Shown: positions 42,973-55,705 of the stretch, piece after piece
Layout: each line of letters opens with the position of its first letter
How positions within the stretch are numbered: position 1 is the stretch's first letter
Source: Gracilaria domingensis
Taxonomy: Eukaryota; Rhodophyta; Florideophyceae; Gracilariales; Gracilariaceae
Direction of reading: 5' to 3'
DNA length: 64,000 nt
NCBI GenBank assembly: GCA_022539475.1
Contig: VCMS01000236.1
Coordinates: forward strand, 1 to 64,000
The notes under the pieces: generated by a model
What the model saw: the letters and a program-made list of their open reading frames with translations, nothing else
The model's database searches: none
Told to the model about the DNA's origin: nothing
Position numbers and translations under genes: made by a program

Positions 42973-43941
42973 TCAATCGACAACCTCGCCAAGAGCATAT
43001 TTCACAAGGTTCAACTCCTCTCTGTTTAGAAACGCTGATTCTCCTGGTGCATTCAACCCATCCAAAGTTAAGCCCATGAATTCAACCCTGTGAATCATTG
43101 TAACCGTGTACCCTAGAGCACCGAGCATCTTCCGAATTTGTCTATTTCGCCCCTGTTGTAACGTCACCACCAATTCGTTGTGTTTCCTCCTAACCTTACA
43201 CGGCAATGTCCTAGAAACCCGTCTCGAGCTCTTGCTTCCACTTCTTCTAGAATCTGTTGTAATCACCACGCCTTCCCGTAGCTTCATAAGATCTTCATCC
43301 CGCACCATACGATCCGTAGAAACCTCATAAGTTTTCGAACATACTTGTGATGCGCCCAAAACTGCATTCGGAAGACGACCATCAGATGTGAGTAGAATCA
43401 AACCCGTGGAAGATTCATCCAAACGCCCTACTGGGAAAAGCCTATCTGAAATGCCAGGAAGCTTTACTTCTTGAATGATGTTGTTTTGAAATGACTCATC
43501 GGTTGTGCACAGAACGTCAGAGCGCTTCCAATGCTTAACGTAGTGAAAACTTTCTGTGATTTTCTTCATTGTAAGACGTTCCCAATCCATTGGTTCCCCG
43601 TCCAATGTGACCAGATCTCCTGAAAATACTCGAGTTCCTGGTACTGCCAACTTTCCGTTAACTTGCACGCGATTCTTCTGAATAAACTCATCAGACTGCC
43701 TTCTGGACGCAAAGCTGGTGAAGCACTTGTTTATGCGAATCCCTTCTGATCTCAATTCCCGAGAAGCTTCCTGGTTTCCGAAGACATTCGAATAACTTAA
43801 TCTTTGCTGTGCCAATGAGCTTCTACCGGTGTAAGCTGTTTGGAGCTGCGACTTTCCAAGTTCGGGACAAGCAATACATCTACCAAAAAAGCCGTTGGAA
43901 CGAAGCCGTACCGGCGCACCGTGTGCCCATGCCAAATTCAT
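42973..43941 (-). CDS. RsuA/RluB-type pseudouridine synthase, organelle-targeted
   Basis: Isomerises a uridine of organellar ribosomal RNA to pseudouridine. From the ATG at 43941 the product is 322 aa; the frame is open a little further upstream without another ATG, so a 5' exon is possible. Parts: a basic N-terminal leader (about 60 residues, plastid or mitochondrial type), an S4 RNA-binding domain (INKCFTSFASRRQSDEFIQK, VQVNGKLAVPGTRVFSGDLV), the catalytic motif FPVGRLDESSTGLILLTSDG with the catalytic Asp in GRLD, and LQQGRNRQIRKMLGALGY plus VTMIHRVEFMGLTLDGL, all family signatures. Complete and unbroken. Confidence 0.92.
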   Translation of the reverse strand: MNLAWAHGAPVRLRSNGFFGRCIACPELGKSQLQTAYTGRSSLAQQRLSYSNVFGNQEASRELRSEGIRINKCFTSFASRRQSDEFIQKNRVQVNGKLAVPGTRVFSGDLVTLDGEPMDWERLTMKKITESFHYVKHWKRSDVLCTTDESFQNNIIQEVKLPGISDRLFPVGRLDESSTGLILLTSDGRLPNAVLGASQVCSKTYEVSTDRMVRDEDLMKLREGVVITTDSRRSGSKSSRRVSRTLPCKVRRKHNELVVTLQQGRNRQIRKMLGALGYTVTMIHRVEFMGLTLDGLNAPGESAFLNREELNLVKYALGEVVD

Positions 43942-46900
43942 GTTCTTCTCTGAATGACCTAATCTAAGCGCCCAAACGGGAGAAACCTTTGATTCACAAC
44001 GTCTCTTGAAGGTAGGTTCTGACCTTAATGCACCTAACACAAACCTTGATGGGAACCAAATACGAAGGGTGCTGGAAACTTCCCGGAAAGGACTTCATGC
44101 CGGAGGCTATCAGGGAGGTCAAACAGAGAGGATCTTAATTTACGGACATCGTAACGTGCGCGGGTGATCAAGACTCAAAGGGCCCTTCCAACACAGTCCA
44201 GGCTAGCTAGACAAGACGCATCGTGGACACGACGAATTCTGGGAGGTGTCTATAATTTGTCCAAAACAAATTGTACAATTCTAAAAATTATGGAAACCTC
44301 TCCAGACAGTCCAGAAGACAGACGGAAATGCGCTCGCGCCAAGTGGCCTGGCCCGGTTACCATGGTTCATAGGGTTGTGTTCCTTTGAAAAAACCAAGAG
44401 TTGTTTTTAAGACGGTGTAACCACCGTCAAAGTTTGTCTCTGCCTCAGCGTTTTGTTGTGAAACAATTGCGCCGTGATGAGAGTGTACGTAGTTTGAATT
44501 AACAGCGTCAGCACTCCAGTGCATAAAACAATGAAGTAGTCATTGGAAAGTAGTCATAGACTCCAGTCGGGATCACAATCTTGGCTATTATTAAAGCGTA
44601 GCATCTTCTGCAGGGTCGTTTTTGTGACCACGTTTTTCCTGGCGTTCAAGAGTCATGAAGTCCGGCACTTTGTAGTCAGAACGTAGTGAAGACAAATACC
44701 ATGTACAATTTCAAAGAGAGTTTACGAGAAAAGATTTACCAGTAGACATTCTCTGTACTGAAAAAATGGTTCTCTACGAAATAAAAACGCTAGGCAGTAT
44801 CGATGGAAATGGTTTCGATTTGGTAAATGACTGTAGCTGAGCGCGGAACTCTCATAGATGAATATCAAACTAGAGAACAATGTTAGCCTTCTTCCGGGTT
44901 TGTGCCGACAACCGCTCCGTTGCGATTGCTCATGATCTTTTGAAGTTCCAAAACCATTTTTAAGTCGCCTGCAGGAGGCGATTGTCCTCTTGGTGCGCTG
45001 AAAAGGCTGCTTTCGGAGTTAATAAATTAAAAGATGGAAGGCTTTGCTATCATTTGCACGATTGCACAGATTGTAAACATTCATTGCAATTCCACCCGCC
45101 TCAGATTAAGTTTAAGTTTAGGGAGTAGTCTATCTTGAAAACAAGCGAGAACAGGGGTACTTTTTACCCCTGCTTTCTCTTGTTCTCAAGATAACCTGTA
45201 CCAACGTCGCTTTCGAACCCTATGTTTGTGCTTTTGCATGTCCATCTAAGACTTGGGCAAAGATTTGGCGTCAAAAAAGTTTGAATTCAACAGCACTACT
45301 CATATGTTACGTCTTCGCGTATACTTTGGATCTCTTCCTCCGGGTGCAGTGGTTTTGCTGACCAAACTGCTTTTAAGGCGTCCATTTGAAGCTCTGTGTG
45401 CGTGTCCTTGTCATACAATATACATGAGTGAATTGCTATTCATAGTTCTAGCTGAAACTTTGTATCCCCCACCGTTCGCTGCTACGTTTAAGGTTACAAA
45501 GACGAGACAAGCTGTTATAGAAGCAACCGATTCTTTCAACTGTCATATGAGTTGCATCTTGCACCATGCTACTATATATCAATTGGATGGGGGATATGCA
45601 TTGACAAAACGGACATTTCTCGAGCACCTATGGAGGAGAAATTGTTGCTACCCACTGCAAAGAGGTATCCGTGCAGCCCAAAGCAGGGAAAAAGAAGGAG
45701 AAATGTATGCTGATCTGCAGACTTAGGCTTCGTTCGCGATTTAAGAGACAAGAATTGGCCACACTCGATCGGTGAGGATCCCTGTCCTCGTCCGATCGGT
45801 TTTGGCTTTAAAAAGAGTCAGTGCGTCGTAGTCATGTCAAAATCTGACGTAGCCAGTCAGCCACGAATACGCGCCTGCTTGTAGGGTGTCTTAATGTCCA
45901 ATTCTTATATCTGTGGCTCCTCAGTTACCATCTTAACGCACGTGGGGAATTGATGCTGTGAAATCAGCAAAACGTGTCATCATTGCGTCCATACTCCTGA
46001 AATCTATGTTCATAGAATAGAATAGATTGCAAGCCCATTGATTGCGTTCTATCTCTGAACAAAAGATAGTGGGAGAAGTCTGTGTTTTCTTCGAGATCAA
46101 ATGTAATGGAAACTTCAGTTTTTTGGTGCAAACTGAGTGACAGCGTTTGGTTGTAGCTGAGAAAGAGCTATGTACCTTGTCCATGCAAACTATTTCTGCT
46201 AAACTGCCCAGAAAACGTTCATCTTCTTACTCTGCGCTGCTCTCCGAGCTTATGTGCAACTCAAATTTTGTTTCACAAGCATTGTCCTTCTCAGGTCCTG
46301 TGAACAACATGTAAGTTAGCGCATGCGTTAGATACTTGCAGTGCAGTATGATACCGTTGAGAGTGAGATTATGAAATATTATTATGACTATCAGAGCAAC
46401 CAACCTCTCTCTATATATATTTAATTATTATGCTTAGACTATTACATGGCCAATTACGTGGCTACCAAATTATTATGCGGTCCTCTCCGCCTTTTTATTA
46501 GTAGTATAAAAGGGATAGAACTTGCTCTGGTCTACCAGAAGAGTTCATCCAAGCCTAATTAAAACCACCATCTTTATAGAGATTGGGAAAGTTAGCGCAT
46601 GAGATTTCTGGTACACTGTTTCCCTGATAAATGGGGGTTTGCGATAAGGGTTCTTGGTTCTAAAAAGCCTCGAAGACAAAACCTGAACGCACTTCGGTAT
46701 TAAAGGCCAAAAGCTCGTAATCACTAGCCCTTTGGCCTCTGAAAGCACGCCTCAAATGGCAGCAGTCGTAAAGCAGCCCATTTTCACAACCCCGCCACTC
46801 TTTGTAACGCTATGGGACAGCTTACTTAGTCTACCTTCAATAACCTTGTACTGCCACGAAGCAAATATTGGATGAATCAAAATCAGCAGAAAGGATTTAA

Positions 46901-47718
46901 ACGTATCTTCCTCAAGTGCCATTTTTCCATTTCTCTCTTTTCGTGGATAAAAAATGAAAACGTCTCAAAGAACAAGGGAATATGGCCTTTTGTCATGTTC
47001 TTTACTATGGAAATTGTGCTCTAATTCCTAATACAATTGAATAAAATATGGCCTTTGTCGAGTCATTTGTAAGCACAGGGAGCAAACTTATTGCGCCGAT
47101 GAGAAAAAGTATTTTGGCAACTATGAGAACACCAAGAACAATGGGCCAGCACAAGGCCCCTTTTTCGGTTAAGGGCCATCACTATTATATGGCTCGCGCT
47201 CGTTTCAGTTCACACCGGCTTCATGAGGCAATGTGTATCTGGCCGTACAAAAAAGAACAAAATCGCCCCACGGGACATTTCCCTATAGTTTATTGCTTTG
47301 GATTCGAATCTTATGGGACTCTTGCATATAAGAATACGTTGAGCATGACTCCAAAAAGCTTTGGCCACCAGAAACATACCACAATCGAGCAACCAAACAA
47401 AAACCCTTTCGAATTAAAAGCGTACAAAACTCGGCCGCCAGAAAGATGCTCCTCGTTAGGCAGCAGAAGAATACTCTTTTTGGAAAGGGTACTTAAAGAA
47501 CTTGTAACCAGAATTGCCGGAAAAGGTACGAAGGTAGGTGCAGTAGGGTGCTGAGCAAAAAGAGGGTAGTCACCCTGCTCGTAACACGCCTTGGAACTCG
47601 TGCTTGTATAGTTCCGAAAATATTTGTGCTACTTTTCCTTCAACATCTCCGCATCAGTGCTGTGCTCAGGTTCTCTCCTTTCTGACTACTCGTACTTCGC
47701 TTCAAAATCTACCTAGCG
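43942..47718. other. Gene-poor 3.8-kb stretch
   Basis: No supported protein gene. An imperfect hairpin lies at about 45131-45194 (tatcttgaaaacaagcgaga / tctcttgttctcaagata around aggggta). On the minus strand two short coding-like pieces occur: SAPRGQSPPAGDLKMVLELQ to NPEEG (about 45000-44885) and YKVPDFMTLERQEKRGHKND to ATL-stop (about 44675-44602), perhaps exons of a small unrecognised gene. ORFs at 45253-45726 and 47048-47554 have no family resemblance. AT-rich simple sequence near 46370-46440. Confidence 0.4.
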
Positions 47719-48984
47719 ATGGCCTTCATGTCGAAACAATCATGGGTTTGCGGCAGCGTGAGCACTTACGTTGTGTTTCTTCTTCTCTTCGTCATTGTGA
47801 AGGCCGGAAAACCAAACATTCAAAGCAGACCGATAGCCACTGATTTCAAGGTTGATAAGCAGACATGTGATAAAGTCCTCCCAGTCGTCTCTCGACAGGA
47901 CTCAGGTCGGCAGGAAAAAATCGTAAACGGAGACGACGCGCCCAACATGAGATTTTACATGGCCGGATTGGCAAATTCTAGGGGAATTTTCTGCTCAGCT
48001 ACGTTGCTTTCCGAGTACTGGGTATTGACAGCTGCACATTGTCCGATTGATTTCCCAAGCGATTTCGTTCGGGTTGGGGCCGCCACCGAGAGTGAAGGAA
48101 CAATTGTCGAAGTTGATGAAGTATTTATTCATCCTGACTACGTTGAGAAATCGGGATTACGGAATGACGTGCAGTTGGTGAAGCTGAAGAGCGCCGTCCC
48201 GAAAGACTCCAAGTTTGTGGTGCTCAATAGCGATTCTTCGTACCCTGCTCCATTCTCTTTCACTCGCACGAGTGGATACGGAGATTCTAAGGACACTTCC
48301 AGCCCTGACAGCGGCGTCCTGCGCGAGGTTGACGTGCCCGTTGTGGGAAACAAGCGTTGTAGGAGACAGTACAACGGCGTGTTCAACATTCGGAAGAGAA
48401 TGCACATATGCGCCGGTTATGATGAAGGTGGATGTGACTCCTGCCAAGGTGACAGCGGTGGCCCGTTGTACACGTTTACTGCAGATCGCACTCTGGTTCA
48501 GGTCGGTGTTGTTTCTTTTGGCCTGAACTGCGCCGACGCTAAATCACCTGGCGTCTACGCTCGAGTGTCGCAGTACATCGACTGGATGAAGTCAGTTGGA
48601 GCTGAGTTCCAGACGACGACAGCCGGAATCAATGTGTTTAGTGCCGACGACATACCTTCCGAGTCCACTCCAACTCCCACTCCGACCTCTACTCCTTCTC
48701 CGACTCCGACGGCGACCCCTGCTCCCACTCCATCCCCATCGCCTGCTGCTGAAGTGTCGTTCTTTGAACAACTCATCAACTGCTTTAGTCGCAATCTCTT
48801 CATCACAACTGACGACGGTAGTCGTAAGAGGGTTACGGACCTTTCGGCTGGAGAACGGGTGAGATTTGGAAAGAACGGAGACTCTCGAATTTTCCAATTC
48901 CAGGAAGAAGACAATGGGGTACTTAAGTTTTTGCAGGTTGAATGTAAGGTATGCGAGGCTCTCATTTTGCCGTTCTGTAGCTAA
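47719..48984 (+). CDS. Secreted trypsin-like serine protease (S1) with Pro/Thr linker and Hint-like tail
   Basis: Signal peptide with core VVFLLLFVIV, a pro-region, then activation site KIVNGD (residue about 74). Catalytic triad: His in LTAAHC, Asp in RNDVQLVKL, Ser in CDSCQGDSGGP; the Asp six residues before the active Ser predicts cleavage after Lys/Arg. The protease domain ends PGVYARVSQYIDWMKSVG. Next is a Ser/Pro/Thr repeat linker (TPTPTSTPSPTPTA type, likely O-glycosylated), then about 75 residues starting NCFSRNLFITTDDGSRKRVT and LSAGERVR, which closely resemble the first strands of Hedgehog/intein (Hint) modules (C F ... T.DG..K.. .L..G..V). The Hint-like part is short; a good donor (aag|gtatgc) near 48948 raises the chance of a further exon. 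421 aa as read. Confidence 0.88.
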   Translation: MAFMSKQSWVCGSVSTYVVFLLLFVIVKAGKPNIQSRPIATDFKVDKQTCDKVLPVVSRQDSGRQEKIVNGDDAPNMRFYMAGLANSRGIFCSATLLSEYWVLTAAHCPIDFPSDFVRVGAATESEGTIVEVDEVFIHPDYVEKSGLRNDVQLVKLKSAVPKDSKFVVLNSDSSYPAPFSFTRTSGYGDSKDTSSPDSGVLREVDVPVVGNKRCRRQYNGVFNIRKRMHICAGYDEGGCDSCQGDSGGPLYTFTADRTLVQVGVVSFGLNCADAKSPGVYARVSQYIDWMKSVGAEFQTTTAGINVFSADDIPSESTPTPTPTSTPSPTPTATPAPTPSPSPAAEVSFFEQLINCFSRNLFITTDDGSRKRVTDLSAGERVRFGKNGDSRIFQFQEEDNGVLKFLQVECKVCEALILPFCS

Positions 48985-49767
48985 CACACATGAATGTGTA
49001 CATGAATTCTTTTTCTATTCAAAAAATTGTTGAAAAGCTCTGAGCTTTCTCAAGCCTTTGAATCACTCTCTGGCCAGAAAAATTCATGATCAAGAGAAGA
49101 AAGTGCACAAGCGACAAAACTACTTCATAAATTATGTGATGCTTTAAAACAAACGACATTCATTTTTCCGAGTCCAACGCGAGCAGCAGCTTCCTCCTCA
49201 GAACAGCGTTGCATATAGTAAGCGCGACAAAGACGAATGCAAGCAAACGTCCGACTCGTTCCTACCGTGCTGCACATTCATGACATTCTAGGAAAATCTC
49301 TCGCTTTCTCCTGTCTAGCTTTTCACAGTTGGAAACAAGAGCATCTCGAATAAATATTTGTTTTACCGCCGCAATGACATTGTGTCAATATCAATCAACG
49401 ATGTGAAAACGCCATTTTTGTGATGCGTCGCCGGTGACAGCCAAGGGGAGCAAATGCACTAAAAATAGGTTTGATCTCGTAGATTCTGCTCCGAATAGTG
49501 CAAAAAGCGGCCAGGAAGATACTCAAACTAAACAACAAACAAAACAATATTTATATTTGAAATATAAATATGATTGTTTTACAAAAACCCGATATAAACA
49601 AATTCTTGCCTTTATATCAAATTACTCTTCTCAAATCTTCTCCAATCAGCGCGCAATTTTTTACACCAAGTTACCGCAATTAAAGTGGTCTACAATATTT
49701 GACGAAGCCCTTTTTGCCTGAAGGAGGCCTATATCAATGTCACCCCACAGCAATTACTGTTTTGTCA
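48985..49767. other. Downstream noncoding region
   Basis: No gene recognised; AT-rich, ending at the repeat next to the DIRS element. If the protease has a further exon it would lie here. Confidence 0.35.
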
Positions 49768-50283
49768 TTGACCACTTTTCGCTATCCAGAACTTCCCTTT
49801 CGGGACAGGTTTGGTAATTTAATTGCGGCGTCCTTAATTGACCCCAATTAAATGTCAAAACATAAGGTTAGATTCAAATGCTTGGCCTTTTGGGGAAGCC
49901 ATCGGAGAGGGAGGGCGGGAACAAAAACCAGAGTGTAGCCACGAGAAGTTGGGAGAGTCAGACCGGACGGCACTTTGTCGGGTGGCGCGGAAGGACGCTA
50001 CAGAGAGAAGAAGAGCGAACAAAGACGGCGGCGGCCATCTTCTCCTGCCGCCTATCCGTCGGAGCTAGAAAGGCCTTACACGACACCCACGTATACCTAT
50101 TTGTTTGTTCATCCAAAAACCAACTTCTCGTGCCTCAAAATTCTATTTTGTTATTGACCACTTTTCGCTATCCAAAACTTCCCTTTCGGGAAAGGTTTGG
50201 TATTTTAATTGCGGCGTCCTTAATTGACCCCAATTAAATGTCAAAGCATAAGGTTAGATACAAATGCTTGGCTTCTTAGGAAA
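49768..50283. repeat. ~130-bp direct duplication bracketing the left DIRS terminal repeat
   Basis: The sequence beginning attgaccacttttcgctatc occurs at about 49768-49900 and again at about 50153-50283, with a handful of differences, on either side of the left terminal repeat (49915-50150). No such bracketing is seen around the right copy. Confidence 0.85.
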
Positions 50284-53200
50284 GCCATCTCCCAAACCAA
50301 TATTTCGTAATGACTATACGTTCTGCGCCAATCGCAAAACCAGCCATGACTTGTGTCCAAGAACAATGCTACTTAAGTTGAACAAAGCCTTAACAGCATT
50401 AATTGAGATCGTCCATTAGTGAGATAATGCCGTACAAATCCCAAACTTTTCTATGGGCCGGTTATCGCAATGGTCTCCGCTGACAATCCCCTTAGATAAT
50501 CATGTCAAGCACCTCCTATACGTGCTGAGTGTGACATTATTATAACAGACGTTACACCAAAAAAACTTTGCAGTCTGACGCAAACAAGTTTCGTACTTGG
50601 CATATGATATCTTAAATAACTTTCTCTTTCCTAATTTACTGTTTACACAGGCAAGTTCTTCAAGCAGTATAAGTGCGACTTTTTTTCGAATGAGGACAAA
50701 TTGAAACGGCCTCGTTTTTGTTTCTCTGACAACAACCAAAGCAGATCCTTGCGGACATTCTGCAAGACGTTCATCTCCAGGCAATGCGATGAGATCGTAC
50801 TCTAGACTCAACACTTCAGACACGCGCAGATATGCTCCCCAAGCCACTGCCAAAGCAACCGCTGCCTCCCGCATATCTTGAGATAATAGTCTTGCTGCCA
50901 TTGCAAAACAGAGCTGCTTTGTCAGAGAGAAGGCTGAAGAGGTTGTATGACTTTTGTTCCACCATTTCAGTGCCCGCATTGTGTGGAATAGTCTTCCCTA
51001 GGTTTGCGGAACCATAATGTGCAACATACTCACAATGGTGCTCATCTTTTGCTTGTTTCCTGCCAGAGGCTTGAGCTCGAAGCAGTCTTCTGCGTAGTTT
51101 GACAACAGAACATTCATGCCCTCAATGTCTGCCACAAACGTCGACACATATGATTGGAACTGAGAAAAAGCCTTGCTGTACACTTTTATAGTTTTCTTTG
51201 ATAATGACCTCGCATGTAATGTGTGTGATTGAAAGAAGGCTTCCGGTGACATCAAAAGTTGCTCGTTCAGCTTTCCGAACTGCTCTCGTGACTGACGAGA
51301 ATCCAAAAGTTCAGTCTTATTGAGGCTTTCTTGTCGCTTGCCGTTTCGTCCTACAGCAAGAGCAGCTCCACCATGCTTGCTGCTAGTGGGTTCGGGCATT
51401 TTCATTGTACCCCTTCGCAAGCGCTGCGCCCTCCTAAGTCGCAATATTGCCCTGACTGAGGGGGTGAGAACCACTCCGTTTGAAAGCTTGCCTCTGCCCT
51501 TCATTACCTCTCTCAAGATGACAGCGAGGGTTCGTCCGCAGTATTGAGTTCTGACGGAACGTGGTACAGCAGAGGATTCAAATCGTGTGCGATCGACACT
51601 GCGGCGAACCGCCTGCAGGGCAGGGCAAGGCCAGGACTGGACGATCGGCCCTTCGGCAGGGCCTCGATCGTAACTTTTGAATCCGAAAAAATCACCAGGG
51701 ATGTCTTCTCAATACCTTTTGAGACAGCCCACTGGAGGGCGAGGTAGGCCGTCGTGGCTTCCAGGACGTTTATGTGCTCCTTCCGTCTCCATTCGTGGAC
51801 GAACGCTGTCTTCCATGTTCGACATTGGACGAAACTGTTGACTTCGCGTGAAAGCAGTTTAGATTGCGTTTTCTGACCATTGCGAGTGGCGGCCAAAATT
51901 TTGTCGAGCTCAAAAGGAGCGACTCGGGTATATACTACGGCGCCAGCCTTCTCCGAGGCGTCGAAGCAGAGAACGGTTTCTGCTAGGACAGGTGAGAACC
52001 GAATGAGAAAGGTAGGCAGCAGCCTACTCAAGGACTGAAGCTCCTCCAGAGCCGAATTTCGCAGTTTGGGAACTTCCTTTCCCTGCCTGCGCTTTTGCAA
52101 GTATCTGTACAAGTTGAGCAGCAGAGAGAGCGCCGGTCTCTTGCCCAAAGCAGCCCACACAAGCTTTCCTGTTATTCTTTCAAATTCTTTTATGCTTAGT
52201 TCGTCTGACTCCAGCATCTGTTCCACTGAATGCAGAGCCTTGCCGGTTTTGAGTGGGTCCGGATACGCCAATCGTTTTGGTAAGTCGATACACCAACCAA
52301 TGAATTTGATTCTTTCGTGGGCAATCTCACCCAGTGGGGATGATTTCGATGCCTTGATAGGGAGGCCCATTGACTCGAACTTGCCCTATAGCATCTTTTG
52401 AAATGCCACCACAGATTTCCTTTCGCATTGCTGGAGTATGAATGATATGTCATCAATGATGTGGAGCCCCGTTACATCATGCGAGTCCCGGTCGGACGCA
52501 GATGGGGCAAGTGAGGAGCGCCCAAGAAACGTAAGCTCTGGAGATGGTTTGGGGCATAGTGGGTGTCGTAGGAATGTTTCGAACGAATTGGTGATGATTG
52601 CAGAGGCTAGGCTGTGAGCCACATACACTCACCATTTCTACCCCATTGGCATTGTGCATTGAAGTGGCCGCACTTCGTCGCATACGTTGCTTGTGTCGGG
52701 GGTTGAGCTCTGGATTGCGGCTCCGGTGCTCTCACATAAGTCGCCAAAGGAGATCTTTGACAAGGGAAATATTCGAGCCATGTCCACCGGTAGGCGTATA
52801 TGGTGGAACATGTTTTCGATGTGAAGTAGAATGCGCTCAAGGTTCCATTTGAAAACGATAGTGCACGGAAGTCGTCCGGTTTGGGCAGAAAAGTGTACGG
52901 CAGCTCAGGTAGAATTTCGTTTTGCCACTTCGGCCAACTGATAAGCCTGTCACGATGGGCGCTCTTGACAACTGCAAAGGATTTCATGATGATCAAATCA
53001 GCACGCTCACTGTACCACGGTTCTTCTTGTTTCACCACTGACCATTGCAGCATTTCAGCTTTCTGGGCTTTCTCAATAACTGCTACGAACTCTTTGTGTT
53101 TTCCAAAGACTCGAGAACGAACAGGTGGCTTAGAGTTACTTGTACCGCATCCACTCCTCCGTAGATTCTGAAGGCTGTTATGCAATGGAGTGAAGACCGC

Positions 53201-55705
53201 TTCATGCCCGTTGGGAATGTACTGCTCCCATTTCACCGCGACTGTGCTCCGCTGGCTTGCCAGTAGTTCGATCCGGCTTGCGATGATGGAGGTGGCTGTA
53301 CCCCTTGTCAGTGTATGGGTGCATTCGTTGCTTGTACGTGAGTACCGCTCTTCAAAGAATTGGTTCCATGAATTGTATGATGTAGCCCCTAGTTCGGCGA
53401 TGGAGTCAGTGTTGTATGCAATAGGGTTCAATTGAGGCTTGGTTCCTGAGGTGGAAAGCAACTTCCAGGTTTGGACTCTTCTACGCAGGGATTCGTAAGC
53501 TCGCCTTGACACGGCTGATTTGTTCGATACGTTGCTGTTTTTTCCCGTACGAGGGTCGCAAAAAAGGCGATTCAGGGAGCTGATGGCCTCCCCGAGCATA
53601 GAATTTTGATCTTCACATGGAATCTGAATGGGAAATGTTCTCATTCGTTCTTCTGTCAGATATCCCGTGGGCTTCGCTTCGGTCTCTGTTGCTGCCCAAA
53701 GTGGCTTTTTCGCGCCTCGCGTCTCCGTGGGGATCTTCTGCTCATTGTACGGAACGCATTCGTTGCTCGCACTTCTGCATTCCACCGGATTGTTAATTTC
53801 GAATCCAGCTCCGGGACTATTGTTGTGCCGGCTGGCGAAGACTCTAGCAGTGTCATCGCGGAGGACCAGGCGGTAGACCGTGTCGCCTGTCTGTGTCGGA
53901 CCGAGTGCTCTACATGCAAAATCGCGTATAATCTGCGCAGGACTACCTCCATCCACTCGTTTGTTTCCAAGGCTTCCCTGATCGCGTTGTATTTGAGAAG
54001 ATGAAGTTGTATGGCCCGTGCCAGAGTGTGAGCCTCCCATTCCGGGGCGAATATTTCTCCGTGAGGGCCCCGAGACCATTGCTGGTTTGACATTGCAAGC
54101 TCTAGATTGACGCCTTTGTTTAAGAGATGTTGTAGGATTTGCCTTCCCACAAGCTCCGTGACGTTCAGAGTGCGGAGGGAGTACCCTTTTCCTGGGTATT
54201 AGAGAAGGTTTGGTGGCACGTTTGCAGTATCTTTTCCGTTCTCGTCGATAATTGTGATTCCTCCAAGCTTCATGGGTTTTTGCTTCTTCCTTGACAGTTC
54301 TTCATCGCTTTCTTTGGTTTGCAGCAAGTCTCCGAGAGGTGGGAGGGGAGCGCTCGTAACGTGGAGGGGAGGGTTTTCGTCCTGCACCGGCATTGCGGCA
54401 GCTTCGACCTGGTTTGCTTGGAGGTTCCATGTCAACTTCCAACCCATTACCGAAATCAAAAGATCCTTTGTTTCGCTTTCATCATTGAAAGAGGCTAGGC
54501 TTGAATCGTGATCCTTCGCCTTTTTCATTATTTGCAGGAGCAGAGTGTGGTTTTGCTCACTCATATGCTTCAGCTCTGGCAAAGACATACCTTCAAGTGT
54601 TTGAATTGCCTTTTCATCCTCGCTTGGAAGCTGCGTTTTTGCTTCCTCGAGGGCATGGAGAGCACAAATTAGTTTTTGCGTAGTAGAGCTGCCGTCAGAC
54701 AAGGAGGTCTTAAGGTGGGGGGGAAATGATGCCAGAAGATCATTCAGCTCATCATCTTTCAAGGATGTAATTTGTTGCTGTGTGCAGCTGGCCAGGCTTG
54801 CATATGTTATTCTTAGATGCGGCATGGCAAGCAGTGATCAGGAGTGGTGCAGTTCAAGGGTTATTGTTTTTCACAAAACAAGTGATCTACGTTGTGATGG
54901 TTGGCGAGCGCGGTGATGATTTTGCGTCAAGGATTACGCGTGTTATATCGCTGATGATGAGATTAGAAAATTCGTGTACCTGCTTTCTGTATCGCTGGTC
55001 AAAACAGGATTCTTCTTTCTGGGAACATACGCTGTCTTTATAGACTGATATCAAGGAGACAATTTCGAATTATATGCACAGATCTCGTCTAAGCCTTCTG
55101 TTTTGAAGGCGACGCAGTTATGTTACGCTGAACGCTGTGGTGGTTCCTCAGAAAGGAGATTCTTTGTCCACAGCAGAAAATAGATATCGCCTTGTTCGAG
55201 CGATTTTGGTTATCTTGCGAAATACTAGCAAGTGTAGTAGCGGAGCCTTGATTATTTAGTTCCAGGCGATGTTGGAACTCCACCAAAAGTGGTCTTATAG
55301 AAGAGGTGTTTGCGGTTGTAGCTACTAGTAGAAGTTCTAGTCACTTGCAGAGGAGGGTTGGGCCCTGGAGAGGATTTCCACTGATCAGCCTAGCGATTTG
55401 TCTTTCAGACCTTGGAGGCGCTGAGTTGGTCGTCTTTCGCCACGAGGAAGAGAGAGGCCGGTCAAGAGAGAGGAATAACAAAAACAAGATTGTAGCCACG
55501 AGAAGCTGGGAGAGTCAGACCGGACGGTACTTCGTCGGGTGGCGCGGAAGGACGCTACAGAGAGGAGAAGAGCGGACAAAGACAGCGGCGGCCATCTTCT
55601 TCTGCAGCCTATCCGTCGGAGCTATCAGAGCCTTACACGACACCCACGTATACCTATTCGTTTATTCATCCAAAAACCAACTTCTCGTGCCTCTAAATTC
55701 TATAC
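49915..55705 (-). mobile_element. DIRS-type tyrosine-recombinase retroelement (fossil)
   Basis: Reverse-transcribing element coded on the minus strand. Parts in order from right to left: a gag-like region (about 54.8-54.2 kb), a reverse transcriptase and RNase H region (about 54.1-51.5 kb; an IDDISF-type active-site box and a VIFSDSKVT-type RNase H strand are visible), and a tyrosine-recombinase-like region (about 51.5-50.5 kb). Matching direct repeats lie at about 49915-50150 and 55480-55705, as in PAT/Ngaro-like split-direct-repeat relatives. The coding regions are long but not continuous; a few breaks, so probably broken. The terminal repeats differ at around 5-8% by eye, suggesting moderate age. 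Confidence 0.8.

Noticed and set aside
45253-45726. 157-codon ORF
   Set aside because: Starts at TTG and shows no recognisable domain, signal or repeat; could be chance.
47290-47310. tRNA B-box-like ggattcgaatct
   Set aside because: No matching A box, acceptor stem or cloverleaf could be built around it.
47048-47554. 168-codon ORF
   Set aside because: Basic, Pro/Lys-rich and without domain features; surrounding DNA is rich in GGCC-type phrases suggesting repeat origin. Not supported as a gene.
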